From: Vicia villosa
Taxonomy: Eukaryota; Streptophyta; Magnoliopsida; Fabales; Fabaceae
Reading direction: 5' to 3'
Assembly (NCBI RefSeq): GCF_029867415.1
Contig: NC_081181.1
Location: 74,496,144-74,560,143 of the forward strand
Length of the DNA stretch: 64,000 bases
Every line of letters starts with the position of its first letter. The stretch's first letter is position 1. The notes beneath the pieces are model-generated. The model was given only the letters and a program-made list of their open reading frames with translations. It ran no database searches and was not told where the DNA came from. The translations under genes were made by a program, and so were the position numbers. This document shows, piece by piece, positions 25,859 to 39,524 of the stretch.

Positions 25859-28800
25859 TGTTATACCCCAAAATTTGCCCGCATCTTTTTCAAAAAGAAG
25901 GCAATAGACTTCTGTCTAAAAATTGGGAGTTTCATATAAATCTTGGATTTTATTTCATAAATATCCTGATTTTATGAATACTCGGTTTTTAGAATATTTC
26001 TTATACGATATTTTGGTTCGCTGTTGAATTTATTCTTACACAAACGCCAAGTACTGTTTATCACTTCACACACGCTGTTTATTTGAGATTTATTTGCAGA
26101 TAAATAGTACTGACGCAATTGGTACAGAATTAAATTTTGCAGGCGCAGAGTCCGGGGATTCAGACTGTACTGTTAACAGTCAAACCCGATGACAGCACGA
26201 TTCTCCGTGTTTTGTACCATCAATCAAGTCAATCTTTTGCATTTCAAAATTCCAAGATTTTTGTTCTAGAAGTCTTCTGATAATCACATGATCAGCAGAG
26301 ACTCAACACTGCACAAAAATCAGGTACGCTTAACTGTCTCCTACACAAACAGTCCCTAACTAAGGTTTTTGTTTTTTTCAGGAGAACAAGTTTTTTTGAG
26401 ACCTCAAATGGATTTCATGGACCTCCATATGTCTCAAAAGTACCACCAGACAAATTTTCAAACTTCAATTCACTCAGACGCCTAGTCAGCAGCTCAAACA
26501 GTCAACAGACGACCAGTTTGACCGAAAAGTCAACAGACAGTCAATAATGAAATTTTTTGTCAACATCCATATTTTTTCAAAAGATTCATCATTTGATCAA
26601 TGGTTGATCATAATTCATCAAGAAAAGATCAGAAATCAACAAAACCCAAAGTTTCAAAATTAGGGTTTTCTCCTAAAAAGCCAACTGAACTTTGACCGGC
26701 CATAACTCTCTCCCCTTTCTTTCAAAAAATTCCAACCAAATCTTGTTTTGAAGGAAATTCAATTATCTTTCAAATGCAATTGATCCCATGGTCATTGGAT
26801 TTACCATTTGGAAAATATGAGCCAGGACATTACAGGTTATTTTCAAAGTCAACAAAAAGTGGTTTTTTGTCAAAGGCCATAACATCAAGATAACTTCTCC
26901 AAATGCAAAAACGTTTCCAAAGTAGCTTGTAGAGGACATCTCGAGGTTTCTAAAAAGTACAAGAACTCTTTCATATGATCAAAATTGAGGGAGATATGCC
27001 TTGTTGAAGTTAGCTATTTTTTGGGAAAATGCATGAAACTAGCATTGATCAAAATGCTTTTTTTTTCAAAAGAGGCCAAGTTTTCATGATCCAAACATGT
27101 TCCCAATAATGTTAAAGGGCTTCCACGACCAACATTGGGCCCATAACATTTTTATTTCTTTTTTAATTCAATTTTATTACCTTTAAAATTAAATTAAAAA
27201 GAAATGGTGCAAGATCATTATCCAAAGCTTTTGTCTCTTGCTTGAGTCACCAAGGTAGCTTAACTTCTGCAACATAGAGATGGTACAGCAGGCCTAGAGC
27301 AAGAGGGTGAAGAAAATTCAAAGCCATGGCCAAAGAATTCAAAGATTTTTATATTAAAAAATTCAAAGGTTCATAGATCATCAATGCAAGATAGCTTAGC
27401 TTTGCAGCACATTCATTGCTTATAAATGAAGTAGAACACTTCAGTAAGAGGACACACACGAATTCATAATCAAATCCATGCTTGTAACACACTTGTATCA
27501 TACTTGAAATTTTGCAAGAAATTTCAAATTCGAATTTTAAGTTTCAGCTCAATTCAATCCAAATTAAATACTTAAACACGATCCCTGAACATCATTGAAC
27601 CTTTCCAAATCAATTTCAAGCCTTGAAGCTCACTGAATCGAGCTCAAAAGCTCACGGTTTGTCCAAACTGAAATTTACAAAAAGACTATTATTCATGCAT
27701 ATTCAATAAGATGTAATCCCATATTTGTGTTTAGTTTTGTGCCCTGGTCGTTTCTGGAGCTTTAATTTAATTTTTATGAAGGTTTGAAGCATATACCATT
27801 TTAGGGTTCTTGGAGCTCGAAATGGGATCCTTCGATTTAGGCAAAATTAGAATAAACCAGAGGCATATTCAAGTTCAGTGGATCTGGACGAGTCAAATGG
27901 ACATGTCGCGAAATATTTTTGTATAGGTTTGCCCCTATTCGTTATTTTGCAGGGATGAAGGAGGCGTATTACAGTGCTTTTGGTAAAAAACGCTGTTAAA
28001 AGTTGAGGCGAGAGGAAGAAGACGACGAGGTGTCATCTCCTGATTGGCTGATTCAAATTGGTTCGCGCGCGTTTGGATTTTCGTTTGCAGATGGATCACG
28101 TGTGACATGAAACACGCGTTAGCATGTACCCTCGCACCATCAGTCCTCAGATCTCATTAAAGTTTCATCCAACGTGCCAGAAGCTACAGTGCACCATGGA
28201 CTCTCAAAGCTTTGCCACACAGAATCATAATTTAATATATTTTCTATTTTATTTAATTCTCTTTGTGAAATTATTTAAAAATATTTTTAAAAATCAGAAA
28301 AATACACAAAAAATATTTTTAGGTTAATAAAATATTGTATTAATTTTTGACACAAAAAGATTTTATTTTTCTTAATAATTAATATATTTTGTTTATTTAA
28401 TCAATATATATTCATATATTTCATTTAAATTATTTCTAACCTATCAATAAATCAGAAAAAAAATATTTTATTTTATTAAATTGAGTTTATATATTATAAA
28501 CTAATTTTGTACATATTTAGAATATTTTTCTCTTTAAGTTTAATTTATGTGTATAATTATTTGTATAATTATATGTTAATTAACTTAATAATTTCAAAAA
28601 AACAATTTCTAAAACCCCAAAAAAATTAATTTTATTTTAAAATTAATTAACAAGCAATATGAACATATTTTATACTTAATTTTTAGGTTTAAATTTTATT
28701 TCTACTTTTTTCTCATTTAATTAAATTAATCATGCATTAATTCTAATTAAAATCAATCATCAAAAATCCAAAAACATTTTCCCTTTATCTTATTGCAATT

Positions 28801-29665
28801 TAAATTCATAGATAAGTGTATAGGTTGTCAAATTCATGTAAATAGCGTAGTTTACATTTCCCGGACAATCGATGTAATAGCGTAGATTTACTTTCCGCAT
28901 TTTACATTCCCGCACTTTAATTTCTGTACATATAAAACTGCGTGTATGTCAAGAACAAAAACTGAAGCGCTAGATCACTAATCTCAAAGACAAATATATC
29001 TGAAACAAAACACAATCACACTTGCACCTCTTAGGGTAATCCCTCCGTTACTCTTTCCCAAATCAATTCTATTGTTTCAAATGCAATTCAGATAATTTCT
29101 TTCTGTATCCAGTCAAAGAAAATTTTCTAAAAGAAAATAGGAAAGGACCTTATGAACTTAGGGTAGATCTCCTAATTGCTTGCTCAAATAAAAAAAAACA
29201 TTAAATGTTTCACATATCACTGTTTTTCAAACAAAACTTTCAAAAAAGACAACATTTTGTATATATCCAAACAAGGATCATTACGAAGTTAAAGATCTTT
29301 TTTCAAAACATCTTTCGAAAGATAAAACACTTTGTATACATCCGCACAAGGATCATTACAAAGTTAATTTACAAAGGTATTTTAAAACCACATACAAGCA
29401 TTTCAAAGCAAGACAAATGATTCAAACAAGTGAGCTAAGCAATTAAGAGCCCATGGATAACCATGGATACAAAGGGGTGCTAATACCTTCCCTTTGTATA
29501 ACCTACCCCCGAACCCAAAATCTCTTAAAGGTCTTTTTCTGTTTCTTTTATAAACCTTTCCTTAATTGGATAAAATAAAAGTCGGTGGCGACTCTCTGAT
29601 TTTCAAAAACTCAAAAAATAAAAGAAGAGTCAGTTTGTATCTCACGAAAAAAACCGAGGATGACA
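25859..29665 (+). repeat. LTR 6, short form (3807 bp), subtype II
   Basis: Nearly identical to LTR 5; the start-to-start step to the next unit is again 4323 bp. Confidence 0.9.
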
Positions 29666-30181
29666 TCTACCTTCAGATCTAAGTCGATACCTCAAACGGT
29701 TCCTTAAAGCAGTCAATCTTCAAGATCTAAGTCGATACCTCGGACGGTTCCACAACGATCAACCTTCAAAGATCTAAAGCGGATACCTCTGACGGTTCCA
29801 CAACGATCAAACATTCAAAATCTAAAGCGGAAAAACTTTGGACAGTTCCGTAACGATCAGCCTCCAAGATTTAAAGCGGTAACCTCGGACGGTTCCGCGA
29901 CGGTCAACGCAGAGGTTTCCAAATCCTTCATCAAGATATAATCAAAGGATTCATTCTGATGAACAAACCATCAATACATTCGCCAGATGGCATCTGAAAG
30001 CCCATCTCAGGTAATGTTTTGATCCGCCAACAATATTTCCCAAGCCGCATTCAGTACAAATTCCAACATCACTTCCGGTGGAGGTAAGTGCAAATTTTCA
30101 GGGCATCTAAATATTCAATCATCTTCTACCTTCAGATTCCAATCGGTCTCTTCAGGTTTAAGAAGATTGAATAGGGGCAAC
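29666..30181 (+). repeat. array spacer 6 (516 bp), subtype II
   Basis: Same content and length as spacers 4 and 5. Confidence 0.9.
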
Positions 30182-33100
30182 TGTTATACCCCAAAATTTG
30201 CCCGCATCTTTTTCAAAAAGAAGGCAATAGACTTCTGTCTAAAAATTGGGAGTTTCATATAAATCTTGGATTTTATTTCATAAATATCCTGATTTTATGA
30301 ATACTCGGTTTTTAGAATATTTCTTATACGATATTTTGGTTCGCTGTTGAATTTATTCTTACACAAACGCCAAGTACTGTTTATCACTTCACACACGCTG
30401 TTTATTTGAGATTTATTTGCAGATAAATAGTACTGACGCAATTGGTACAGAATTAAATTTTGCAGGCGCAGAGTCCGGGGATTCAGACTGTACTGTTAAC
30501 AGTCAAACCCGATGACAGCACGATTCTCCGTGTTTTGTACCATCAATCAAGTCAATCTTTTGCATTTCAAAATTCCAAGATTTTTGTTCTAGAAGTCTTC
30601 TGATAATCACATGATCAGCAGAGACTCAACACTGCACAAAAATCAGGTACGCTTAACTGTCTCCTACACAAACAGTCCCTAACTAAGGTTTTTGTTTTTT
30701 TCAGGAGAACAAGTTTTTTTGAGACCTCAAATGGATTTCATGGACCTCCATATGTCTCAAAAGTACCACCAGACAAATTTTCAAACTTCAATTCACTCAG
30801 ACGCCTAGTCAGCAGCTCAAACAGTCAACAGACGACCAGTTTGACCGAAAAGTCAACAGACAGTCAATAATGAAATTTTTTGTCAACATCCATATTTTTT
30901 CAAAAGATTCATCATTTGATCAATGGTTGATCATAATTCATCAAGAAAAGATCAGAAATCAACAAAACCCAAAGTTTCAAAATTAGGGTTTTCTCCTAAA
31001 AAGCCAACTGAACTTTGACCGGCCATAACTCTCTCCCCTTTCTTTCAAAAAATTCCAACCAAATCTTGTTTTGAAGGAAATTCAATTATCTTTCAAATGC
31101 AATTGATCCCATGGTCATTGGATTTACCATTTGGAAAATATGGCCAGGACATTACAGGTTATTTTCAAAGTCAACAAAAAGTGGTTTTTTGTCAAAGGCC
31201 ATAACATCAAGATAACTTCTCCAAATGCAAAAACGTTTCCAAAGTAGCTTGTAGAGGACATCTCGAGGTTTCTAAAAAGTACAAGAACTCTTTCATATGA
31301 TCAAAATTGAGGGAGATATGCCTTGTTGAAGTTAGCTATTTTTTGGGAAAATGCATGAAACTAGCATTGATCAAAATGCTTTTTTTTTTCAAAAGAGGCC
31401 AAGTTTTCATGATCCAAACATGTTCCCAATAATGTTAAAGGGCTTCCACGACCAACATTGGGCCCATAACATTTTTATTTCTTTTTTAATTCAATTTTAT
31501 TACCTTTAAAATTAAATTAAAAAGAAATGGTGCAAGATCATTATCCAAAGCTTTTGTCTCTTGCTTGAGTCACCAAGGTAGCTTAACTTCTGCAACATAG
31601 AGATGGTACAGCAGGCCTAGAGCAAGAGGGTGAAGAAAATTCAAAGCCATGGCCAAAGAATTCAAAGATTTTTATATTAAAAAATTCAAAGGTTCATAGA
31701 TCATCAATGCAAGATAGCTTAGCTTTGCAGCACATTCATTGCTTATAAATGAAGTAGAACACTTCAGTAAGAGGACACACACGAATTCATAATCAAATCC
31801 ATGCTTGTAACACACTTGTATCATACTTGAAATTTTGCAAGAAATTTCAAATTCGAATTTTAAGTTTCAGCTCAATTCAATCCAAATTAAATACTTAAAC
31901 ACGATCCCTGAACATCATTGAACCTTTCCAAATCAATTTCAAGCCTTGAAGCTCACTGAATCGAGCTCAAAAGCTCATGGTTTGTCCAAACTGAAATTTA
32001 CAAAAAGACTATTATTCATGCATATTCAATAAGATGTAATCCCATATTTGTGTTTAGTTTTGTGCCCTGGTCGTTTCTGGAGCTTTAATTTAATTTTTAT
32101 GAAGGTTTGAAGCATATACCATTTTAGGGTTCTTGGAGCTCGAAATGGGATCCTTCGATTTAGGCAAAATTAGAATAAACCAGAGGCATATTCAAGTTCA
32201 GTGGATCTGGACGAGTCAAATGGACATGTCGCGAAATATTTTTGTATAGGTTTGCCCCTATTCGTTATTTTGCAGGGATGAAGGAGGCGTATTACAGTGC
32301 TTTTGGTAAAAAACGCTGTTAAAAGTTGAGGCGAGAGGAAGAAGACGACGAGGTGTCATCTCCTGATTGGCTGATTCAAATTGGTTCGCGCGCGTTTGGA
32401 TTTTCGTTTGCAGATGGATCACGTGTGACATGAAACACGCGTTAGCATGTACCCTCGCACCATCAGTCCTCAGATCTCATTAAAGTTTCATCCAACGTGC
32501 CAGAAGCTACAGTGCACCATGGACTCTCAAAGCTTTGCCACACAGAATCATAATTTAATATATTTTCTATTTTATTTAATTCTCTTTGTGAAATTATTTA
32601 AAAATATTTTTAAAAATCAGAAAAATACACAAAAAATATTTTTAGGTTAATAAAATATTGTATTAATTTTTGACACAAAAAGATTTTATTTTTCTTAATA
32701 ATTAATATATTTTGTTTATTTAATCAATATATATTCATATATTTCATTTAAATTATTTCTAACCTATCAATAAATCAGAAAAAAAATATTTTATTTTATT
32801 AAATTGAGTTTATATATTATAAACTAATTTTGTACATATTTAGAATATTTTTCTCTTTAAGTTTAATTTATGTGTATAATTATTTGTATAATTATATGTT
32901 AATTAACTTAATAATTTCAAAAAAACAATTTCTAAAACCCCAAAAAAATTAATTTTATTTTAAAATTAATTAACAAGCAATATGAACATATTTTATACTT
33001 AATTTTTAGGTTTAAATTTTATTTCTACTTTTTTCTCATTTAATTAAATTAATCATGCATTAATTCTAATTAAAATCAATCATCAAAAATCCAAAAACAT

Positions 33101-33988
33101 TTTCCCTTTATCTTATTGCAATTTAAATTCATAGATAAGTGTATAGGTTGTCAAATTCATGTAAATAGCGTAGTTTACATTTCCCGGACAATCGATGTAA
33201 TAGCGTAGATTTACTTTCCGCATTTTACATTCCCGCACTTTAATTTCTGTACATATAAAACTGCGTGTATGTCAAGAACAAAAACTGAAGCGCTAGATCA
33301 CTAATCTCAAAGACAAATATATCTGAAACAAAACACAATCACACTTGCACCTCTTAGGGTAATCCCTCCGTTACTCTTTCCAAAATCAATTCTATTGTTT
33401 CAAATGCAATTCAGATAATTTCTTTCTGTATCCAGTCAAAGAAAATTTTCTAAAAGAAAATAGGAAAGGACCTTATGAACTTAGGGTAGATCTCCTAATT
33501 GCTTGCTCAAATAAAAAAAAACATTAAATGTTTCACATATCACTGTTTTTCAAACAAAACTTTCAAAAAAGACAACATTTTGTATATATCCAAACAAGGA
33601 TCATTACGAAGTTAAAGATCTTTTTTCAAAACATCTTTCGAAAGATAAAACACTTTGTATACATCCGCACAAGGATCATTACAAAGTTAATTTACAAAGG
33701 TATTTTAAAACCACATACAAGCATTTCAAAGCAAGACAAATGATTCAAACAAGTGAGCTAAGCAATTAAGAGCCCATGGATAACCATGGATACAAAGGGG
33801 TGCTAATACCTTCCCTTTGTATAACCTACCCCCGAACCCAAAATCTCTTAAAGGTCTTTTTCTGTTTCTTTTATAAACCTTTCCTTAATTGGATAAAATA
33901 AAAGTCGGTGGCGACTCTCTGATTTTCAAAAACTCAAAAAATAAAAGAAGAGTCAGTTTGTATCTCACGAAAAAAACCGAGGATGACA
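30182..33988 (+). repeat. LTR 7, short form (3807 bp), subtype II
   Basis: Nearly identical to LTRs 5 and 6. Private changes are a 2-bp loss (AAAATATGGCCAGG near 31138), a longer T run near 31380 and GCTCATGG near 31974. These show the copies are not simple sequence-collapse duplicates. Confidence 0.9.
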
Positions 33989-34504
33989 TCTACCTTCAGA
34001 TCTAAGTCGATACCTCAAACGGTTCCTTAAAGCAGTCAATCTTCAAGATCTAAGTCGATACCTCGGACGGTTCCACAACGATCAACCTTCAAAGATCTAA
34101 AGCGGATACCTCTGACGGTTCCACAACGATCAAACATTCAAAATCTAAAGCGGAAAAACTTTGGACAGTTCCGTAACGATCAGCCTCCAAGATTTAAAGC
34201 GGTAACCTCGGACGGTTCCGCGACGGTCAACGCAGAGGTTTCCAAATCCTTCATCAAGATATAATCAAAGGATTCATTCTGATGAACAAACCATCAATAC
34301 ATTCGCCAGATGGCATCTGAAAGCCCATCTCAGGTAATGTTTTGATCCGCCAACAATATTTCCCAAGCCGCATTCAGTACAAATTCCAACATCACTTCCG
34401 GTGGAGGTAAGTGCAAATTTTCAGGGCATCTAAATATTCAATCATCTTCTACCTTCAGATTCCAATCGGTCTCTTCAGGTTTAAGAAGATTGAATAGGGG
34501 CAAC
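33989..34504 (+). repeat. array spacer 7 (516 bp), subtype II
   Basis: Same content and length as spacers 4-6; it is the last spacer. Confidence 0.9.
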
Positions 34505-37500
34505 TGTTATACCCCAAAATTTGCCCGCATCTTTTTCAAAAAGAAGGCAATAGACTTCTGTCTAAAAATTGGGAGTTTCATATAAATCTTGGATTTTATT
34601 TCATAAATATCCTGATTTTATGAATACTCGGTTTTTAGAATATTTCTTATACGATATTTTGGTTCGCTGTTGAATTTATTCTTACACAAACGCCAAGTAC
34701 TGTTTATCACTTCACACACGCTGTTTATTTGAGATTTATTTGCAGATAAATAGTACTGACGCAATTGGTACAGAATTAAATTTTGCAGGCGCAGAGTCCG
34801 GGGATTCAGACTGTACTGTTAACAGTCAAACCCGATGACAGCACGATTCTCCGTGTTTTGTACCATCAATCAAGTCAATCTTTTGCATTTCAAAATTCCA
34901 AGATTTTTGTTCTAGAAGTCTTCTGATAATCACATGATCAGCAGAGACTCAACACTGCACAAAAATCAGGTACGCTTAACTGTCTCCTACACAAACAGTC
35001 CCTAACTAAGGTTTTTGTTTTTTTCAGGAGAACAAGTTTTTTTGAGACCTCAAATGGATTTCATGGACCTCCATATGTCTCAAAAGTACCACCAGACAAA
35101 TTTTCAAACTTCAATTCACTCAGACGCCTAGTCAGCAGCTCAAACAGTCAACAGACGACCAGTTTGACCGAAAAGTCAACAGACAGTCAATAATGAAATT
35201 TTTTGTCAACATCCATATTTTTTCAAAAGATTCATCATTTGATCAATGGTTGATCATAATTCATCAAGAAAAGATCAGAAATCAACAAAACCCAAAGTTT
35301 CAAAATTAGGGTTTTCTCCTAAAAAGCCAACTGAACTTTGACCGGCCATAACTCTCTCCCCTTTCTTTCAAAAAATTCCAACCAAATCTTGTTTTGAAGG
35401 AAATTCAATTATCTTTCAAATGCAATTGATCCCATGGTCATTGGATTTACCATTTGGAAAATATGAGCCAGGACATTACAGGTTATTTTCAAAGTCAACA
35501 AAAAGTGGTTTTTTGTCAAAGGCCATAACATCAAGATAACTTCTCCAAATGCAAAAACGTTTCCAAAGTAGCTTGTAGAGGACATCTCGAGGTTTCTAAA
35601 AAGTACAAGAACTCTTTCATATGATCAAAATTGAGGGAGATATGCCTTGTTGAAGTTAGCTATTTTTTGGGAAAATGCATGAAACTAGCATTGATCAAAA
35701 TGCTTTTTTTTCAAAAGAGGCCAAGTTTTCATGATCCAAACATGTTCCCAATAATGTTAAAGGGCTTCCACGACCAACATTGGGCCCATAACATTTTTAT
35801 TTCTTTTTTAATTCAATTTTATTACCTTTAAAATTAAATTAAAAAGAAATGGTGCAAGATCATTATCCAAAGCTTTTGTCTCTTGCTTGAGTCACCAAGG
35901 TAGCTTAACTTCTGCAACATAGAGATGGTACAGCAGGCCTAGAGCAAGAGGGTGAAGAAAATTCAAAGCCATGGCCAAAGAATTCAAAGATTTTTATATT
36001 AAAAAATTCAAAGGTTCATAGATCATCAATGCAAGATAGCTTAGCTTTGCAGCACATTCATTGCTTATAAATGAAGTAGAACACTTCAGTAAGAGGACAC
36101 ACACGAATTCATCATCAAATCCATGCTTGTAACACACTTGTATCATACTTGAAATTTTGCAAGAAATTTGAAATTCGAATTTTAAGTTTCAGCTCAATTC
36201 ATTCCAAATTAAATACTTAAACACAATCCCTGAACATCATTGAACCTTTCCAAATCAATTTCAAGCCTTGAAGCTCACTGAATCGAGCTCAAAAGCTCAC
36301 GGTTTGTCCAAACTGAAATTTACAAAAATACTATTATTCATGCATATTCAATAAGATGTAATCCCATATTTGTGTTTAGTTTTGTGCCCTGATCGTTTCT
36401 GGAGCTTTAATTTAATTTTTATGAAGGTTTGAAGCATATACCATTTTAGGGTTCTTGGAGCTCGAAATGGGATCCTTCGATTTAGGAAAAATTAGAATAA
36501 ACCAGAGGCATATTCAAGTTCAGTGGATCTGGACGAGTCAAATGGACATGTCGCGAAATATTTTTGTATAGGTTTGCCCCTATTCGTTATTTTGCAGGGA
36601 TGAAGGAGGTGTATTACAGCGCTTTTGGTAAAAAAACGCTATTAAAAGTAGAGGCGAGAGGAAGAAGACGACGAGGTGTCATCTCCTGGTTGGCTGATTC
36701 AAATTGGTTCGCGCGCGTTTGGATTTTCGTTTGCAGTTGGATCACGTGTGACATGAAACACGCGTTAGCATGTACCCTCGCACCATCAGTCCTCAGATCT
36801 CATTAAAGTTTCATCCAACGTGCCAGAAGCTACAGCGCACCATGGACTCTCAAAGCTTTGCCACACAGAATCATAATTTAATATATTTTCTATTTTATTT
36901 AATTCTCTTTGTGAAATTATTTAAAAATATTTTAAAAATCAGAAAAATACACAAAAAATATTTTTAGGTTAATAAAATATTGTATTAATTTTTGACACAA
37001 AAATATTTTATTTTTCTTAATAATTAATATATTTTGTTTAATTAATCAATATATATTCATATATTTCATTTAAATTATTTCTAACCTATCAAAAAATCAG
37101 AAAAAAAATATTTTATTTTATTAAATTGAGTTTATATATTATAAACTAATTTTGTACATATTTAGAATATTTTTCTCTTTAAGTTTAATTTATGTGTATA
37201 ATTATTTGTATAATTATATGTTAATTAACTTAATAATTTCAAAAAACAATTTCAAAAATCCCAAAAAAATTAATTTTATTTTAAAATTAATTAACAAGCA
37301 ATATGAACATATTTTAGACTTAATTTTTAGGTTTAAATTTTATTTCTACCTTTTTCTCATTTAATTAAATTAATCATGCATTAATTCTAATTAAAATCAA
37401 TCATCAAAAATCCAAAAACATTTTCCCTTTATCTTATTGCAATTTAAATTCATAGATAAGTGTATAGGTTGTCAAATTCATGTAAATAGCGTAGTTTACA

Positions 37501-38309
37501 TTTCCCGCACAATCGATGTAATAGCGTAGATTTACTTTCCGCATTTTACATTCCCGCACTTTAATTTCTGTACATATAAATCTGCGTGTATGTAAAGAAC
37601 AAAAACTGAAGCGCTAGATCACTAATCTCAAAGACAAATATATCTGAAACAAAACACAATCACACTTGCACCTCTTAGGGTAATCCCTTCTGTTGCTCTT
37701 TTCAAAATCAATTCCACCGTTTCAAATACAAATCCAAACTTTTGTTTACATCCTGTCAAAGGAGAATTTTCTAAAAGAAATGGGAAAAGACCTTATGAAC
37801 TTAGGGTATATCTCCTAATTGCTTGCTCAAATCAAACAAAACAACAAATGTTTCACATATCACTGTATTTCCAAAACAAAACTTTCAAAAAAGACAACAT
37901 TTTGTATATATCCAAACAAGGATCATTACGAAGTTAAAGATCTTTTTTCAAAACATCTTTCGAAAGATAAAACACTTTGTATACATTCGTGCAAGGATCA
38001 TTACAAAGTTAATTTACAAAGGTATTTTAAAACCACATACAAGCATTTCAAAGCAATACAAATGATTCAAACAAGTGAGCTAAGCAATTAAGAGCCCATG
38101 GATAACCATGGATACAAAGGGGTGCTAATACCTTCCCTTTGTATAATCTACCCCCGAACCCAAAATCTCTTAAAGGTCTTTTTCTGTTTCTTTTATAAAC
38201 CTTTCCTCAATTGGATAAAATAAAAGTCGGTGGCGACTCTCTGATTTTCAAAACTCAAAAAATAAAAGAAGAGTCAGTTCGTATCTCACGAAAAAAACCG
38301 AGGACGACA
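34505..38309 (+). repeat. LTR 8, terminal and most diverged LTR of the array
   Basis: The left half is subtype II, but from about 36100 it accumulates private differences, clearest near 37690-37780, where a block differs from all other copies. It ends in CA at 38309, exactly where the other LTRs end, and is followed by unrelated copia LTR sequence. That makes 38309 the genuine outer edge of the outermost Ogre-like element, with GCAGT the expected 5-bp target duplication. Confidence 0.85.
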
Positions 38310-39036
38310 GCAGTGATAGCCGTTCTTTCTCTGAGAAATTGACAATTAGCTGTTGTTAGGGGAAAGAGCTCTTCTACTTATAGAGAGCTTCTAAAACCCT
38401 AATGCTCTTATTTTGGGCTTCTCCAAAATAAGCCCAATCTTATTTAATTAAACTATTTAATTAAATAAATATTATTTATATTTAACTAAACTCTTTTAAT
38501 TAAATAAAATAAATACTAATTAAATTAAATCTTATTTAATTTAATCACATGTCAATTCTCATTTATTTAATTAAATCATATTTAATTAAATTATATGTGC
38601 TAAAGTATTAAACAATTTAAATACTATTAACACATAATTAAATCAAATCATATTTAATTTATTCATCCATTCCACTATAAGTACTTTATGCGTGTGACTG
38701 TGTAGGTTCTCATAACATTGACAATAATATTAAATCACATGTTTAATACTATAAACAGTGAGCGGTATCTAGCAACACATCACTGCTACCCAAGTGACGA
38801 GAATGTCGTGTGATCTGACATAACTTTTCTGTGATAATGATCAAGTCACACAATTAAGTCACACTTAATAGGTCATTAATAGACTAATTATTCTAAGGAC
38901 TTTATATGTCATATACAAATAACATAATAAATACAATGTCTAATAAGTATATATATAAACAAACAATATATATCAAGGTCATGATACAAAATCATATTAA
39001 GCCAATATTGATTGACTATTAGGGCTTACTCCAACA
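38310..39036 (-). repeat. partial copia LTR (3' LTR of a minus-strand element), cut by the Ogre-like array
   Basis: On the minus strand the LTR starts TGTTGGAGTAAGCCC at 39036 and includes a phrase I associate with plant copia LTRs (GCTAGATACCGCTCACTG, near 38760-38780). It runs leftward through strongly AT-rich sequence to 38310, where the Ogre-like LTR begins, with no CA terminus visible. The rest of this LTR is therefore expected on the far left side of the Ogre complex, outside the window. Confidence 0.7.
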
Positions 39037-39047
39037 ATCTCCCACTA
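39037..39047 (-). promoter_or_regulatory. polypurine tract of the copia element
   Basis: The minus strand reads AGTGGGAGATTG directly before the LTR start. This is the usual copia polypurine tract that primes second-strand synthesis, and it confirms the LTR boundary at 39036 and the element's orientation. Confidence 0.7.
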
Positions 39048-39524
39048 GCACTAGAGTCAATCAGATATTAATTTAACATCTATCTATCCATTGTGTGCGT
39101 CAAGCATCATCTAAGCATGATACTTTAATAAGGTATAATGAACTCTTTCCTATGTTGGTAATATACACGTCTTCCAACTTTAACTTTCGATCTTCTATCG
39201 AAATAAATTGAAGTGTCAAAATATGTATACATGGATCGCTAGTGAGATCTAGTTTTCTGAACTTGCAAGATTAGCTCATTATCACTGTGAATAAGATCAA
39301 TGGGATCTGCAATACAAGAAACATAATTTTCTTTCCAAGAATTAGCAAAACAATCCAAATCTTATATTTGACCTTTGTAATAGAAACGACAACTGTCTGA
39401 AAACCCTTTTTCAACTTATACAATTGTCATCCAAGCATAACATTTTATTTATACTGTGATATGAATATATAATTCATAAATTTTTGGAATAACATCATCG
39501 TAACTCTTTTACAATGATTATTCC

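Larger units (their letters stand above)
3399..38309 (+). repeat. tandem array of eight Ogre-like LTRs with seven identical-length 516-bp spacers
   Basis: LTR starts (TGTTATACCCC) occur at 3399, 8629, 12947, 17267, 21536, 25859, 30182 and 34505. LTR ends (GA[C/T]GACA) occur at 8112, 12430, 16750, 21019, 25342, 29665, 33988 and 38309. Unit steps are 5230, 4318, 4320, 4269 (contains the gap), 4323, 4323 and 4323 bp. No gag or pol sequence lies between the LTRs. Copies 2-3 form one subtype and 4-7 another; the outer edges differ most. This is what unequal recombination between LTRs would leave. The window shows the layout directly; the mechanism is inferred. Confidence 0.92.

Noticed and set aside
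3399..38309. Impression of a CRISPR-like or rDNA-like repeat array
   Set aside because: Unit length, TG...CA ends, polypurine stretch and minisatellite identify retrotransposon LTRs; no rRNA sequence is present and the genome is eukaryotic.
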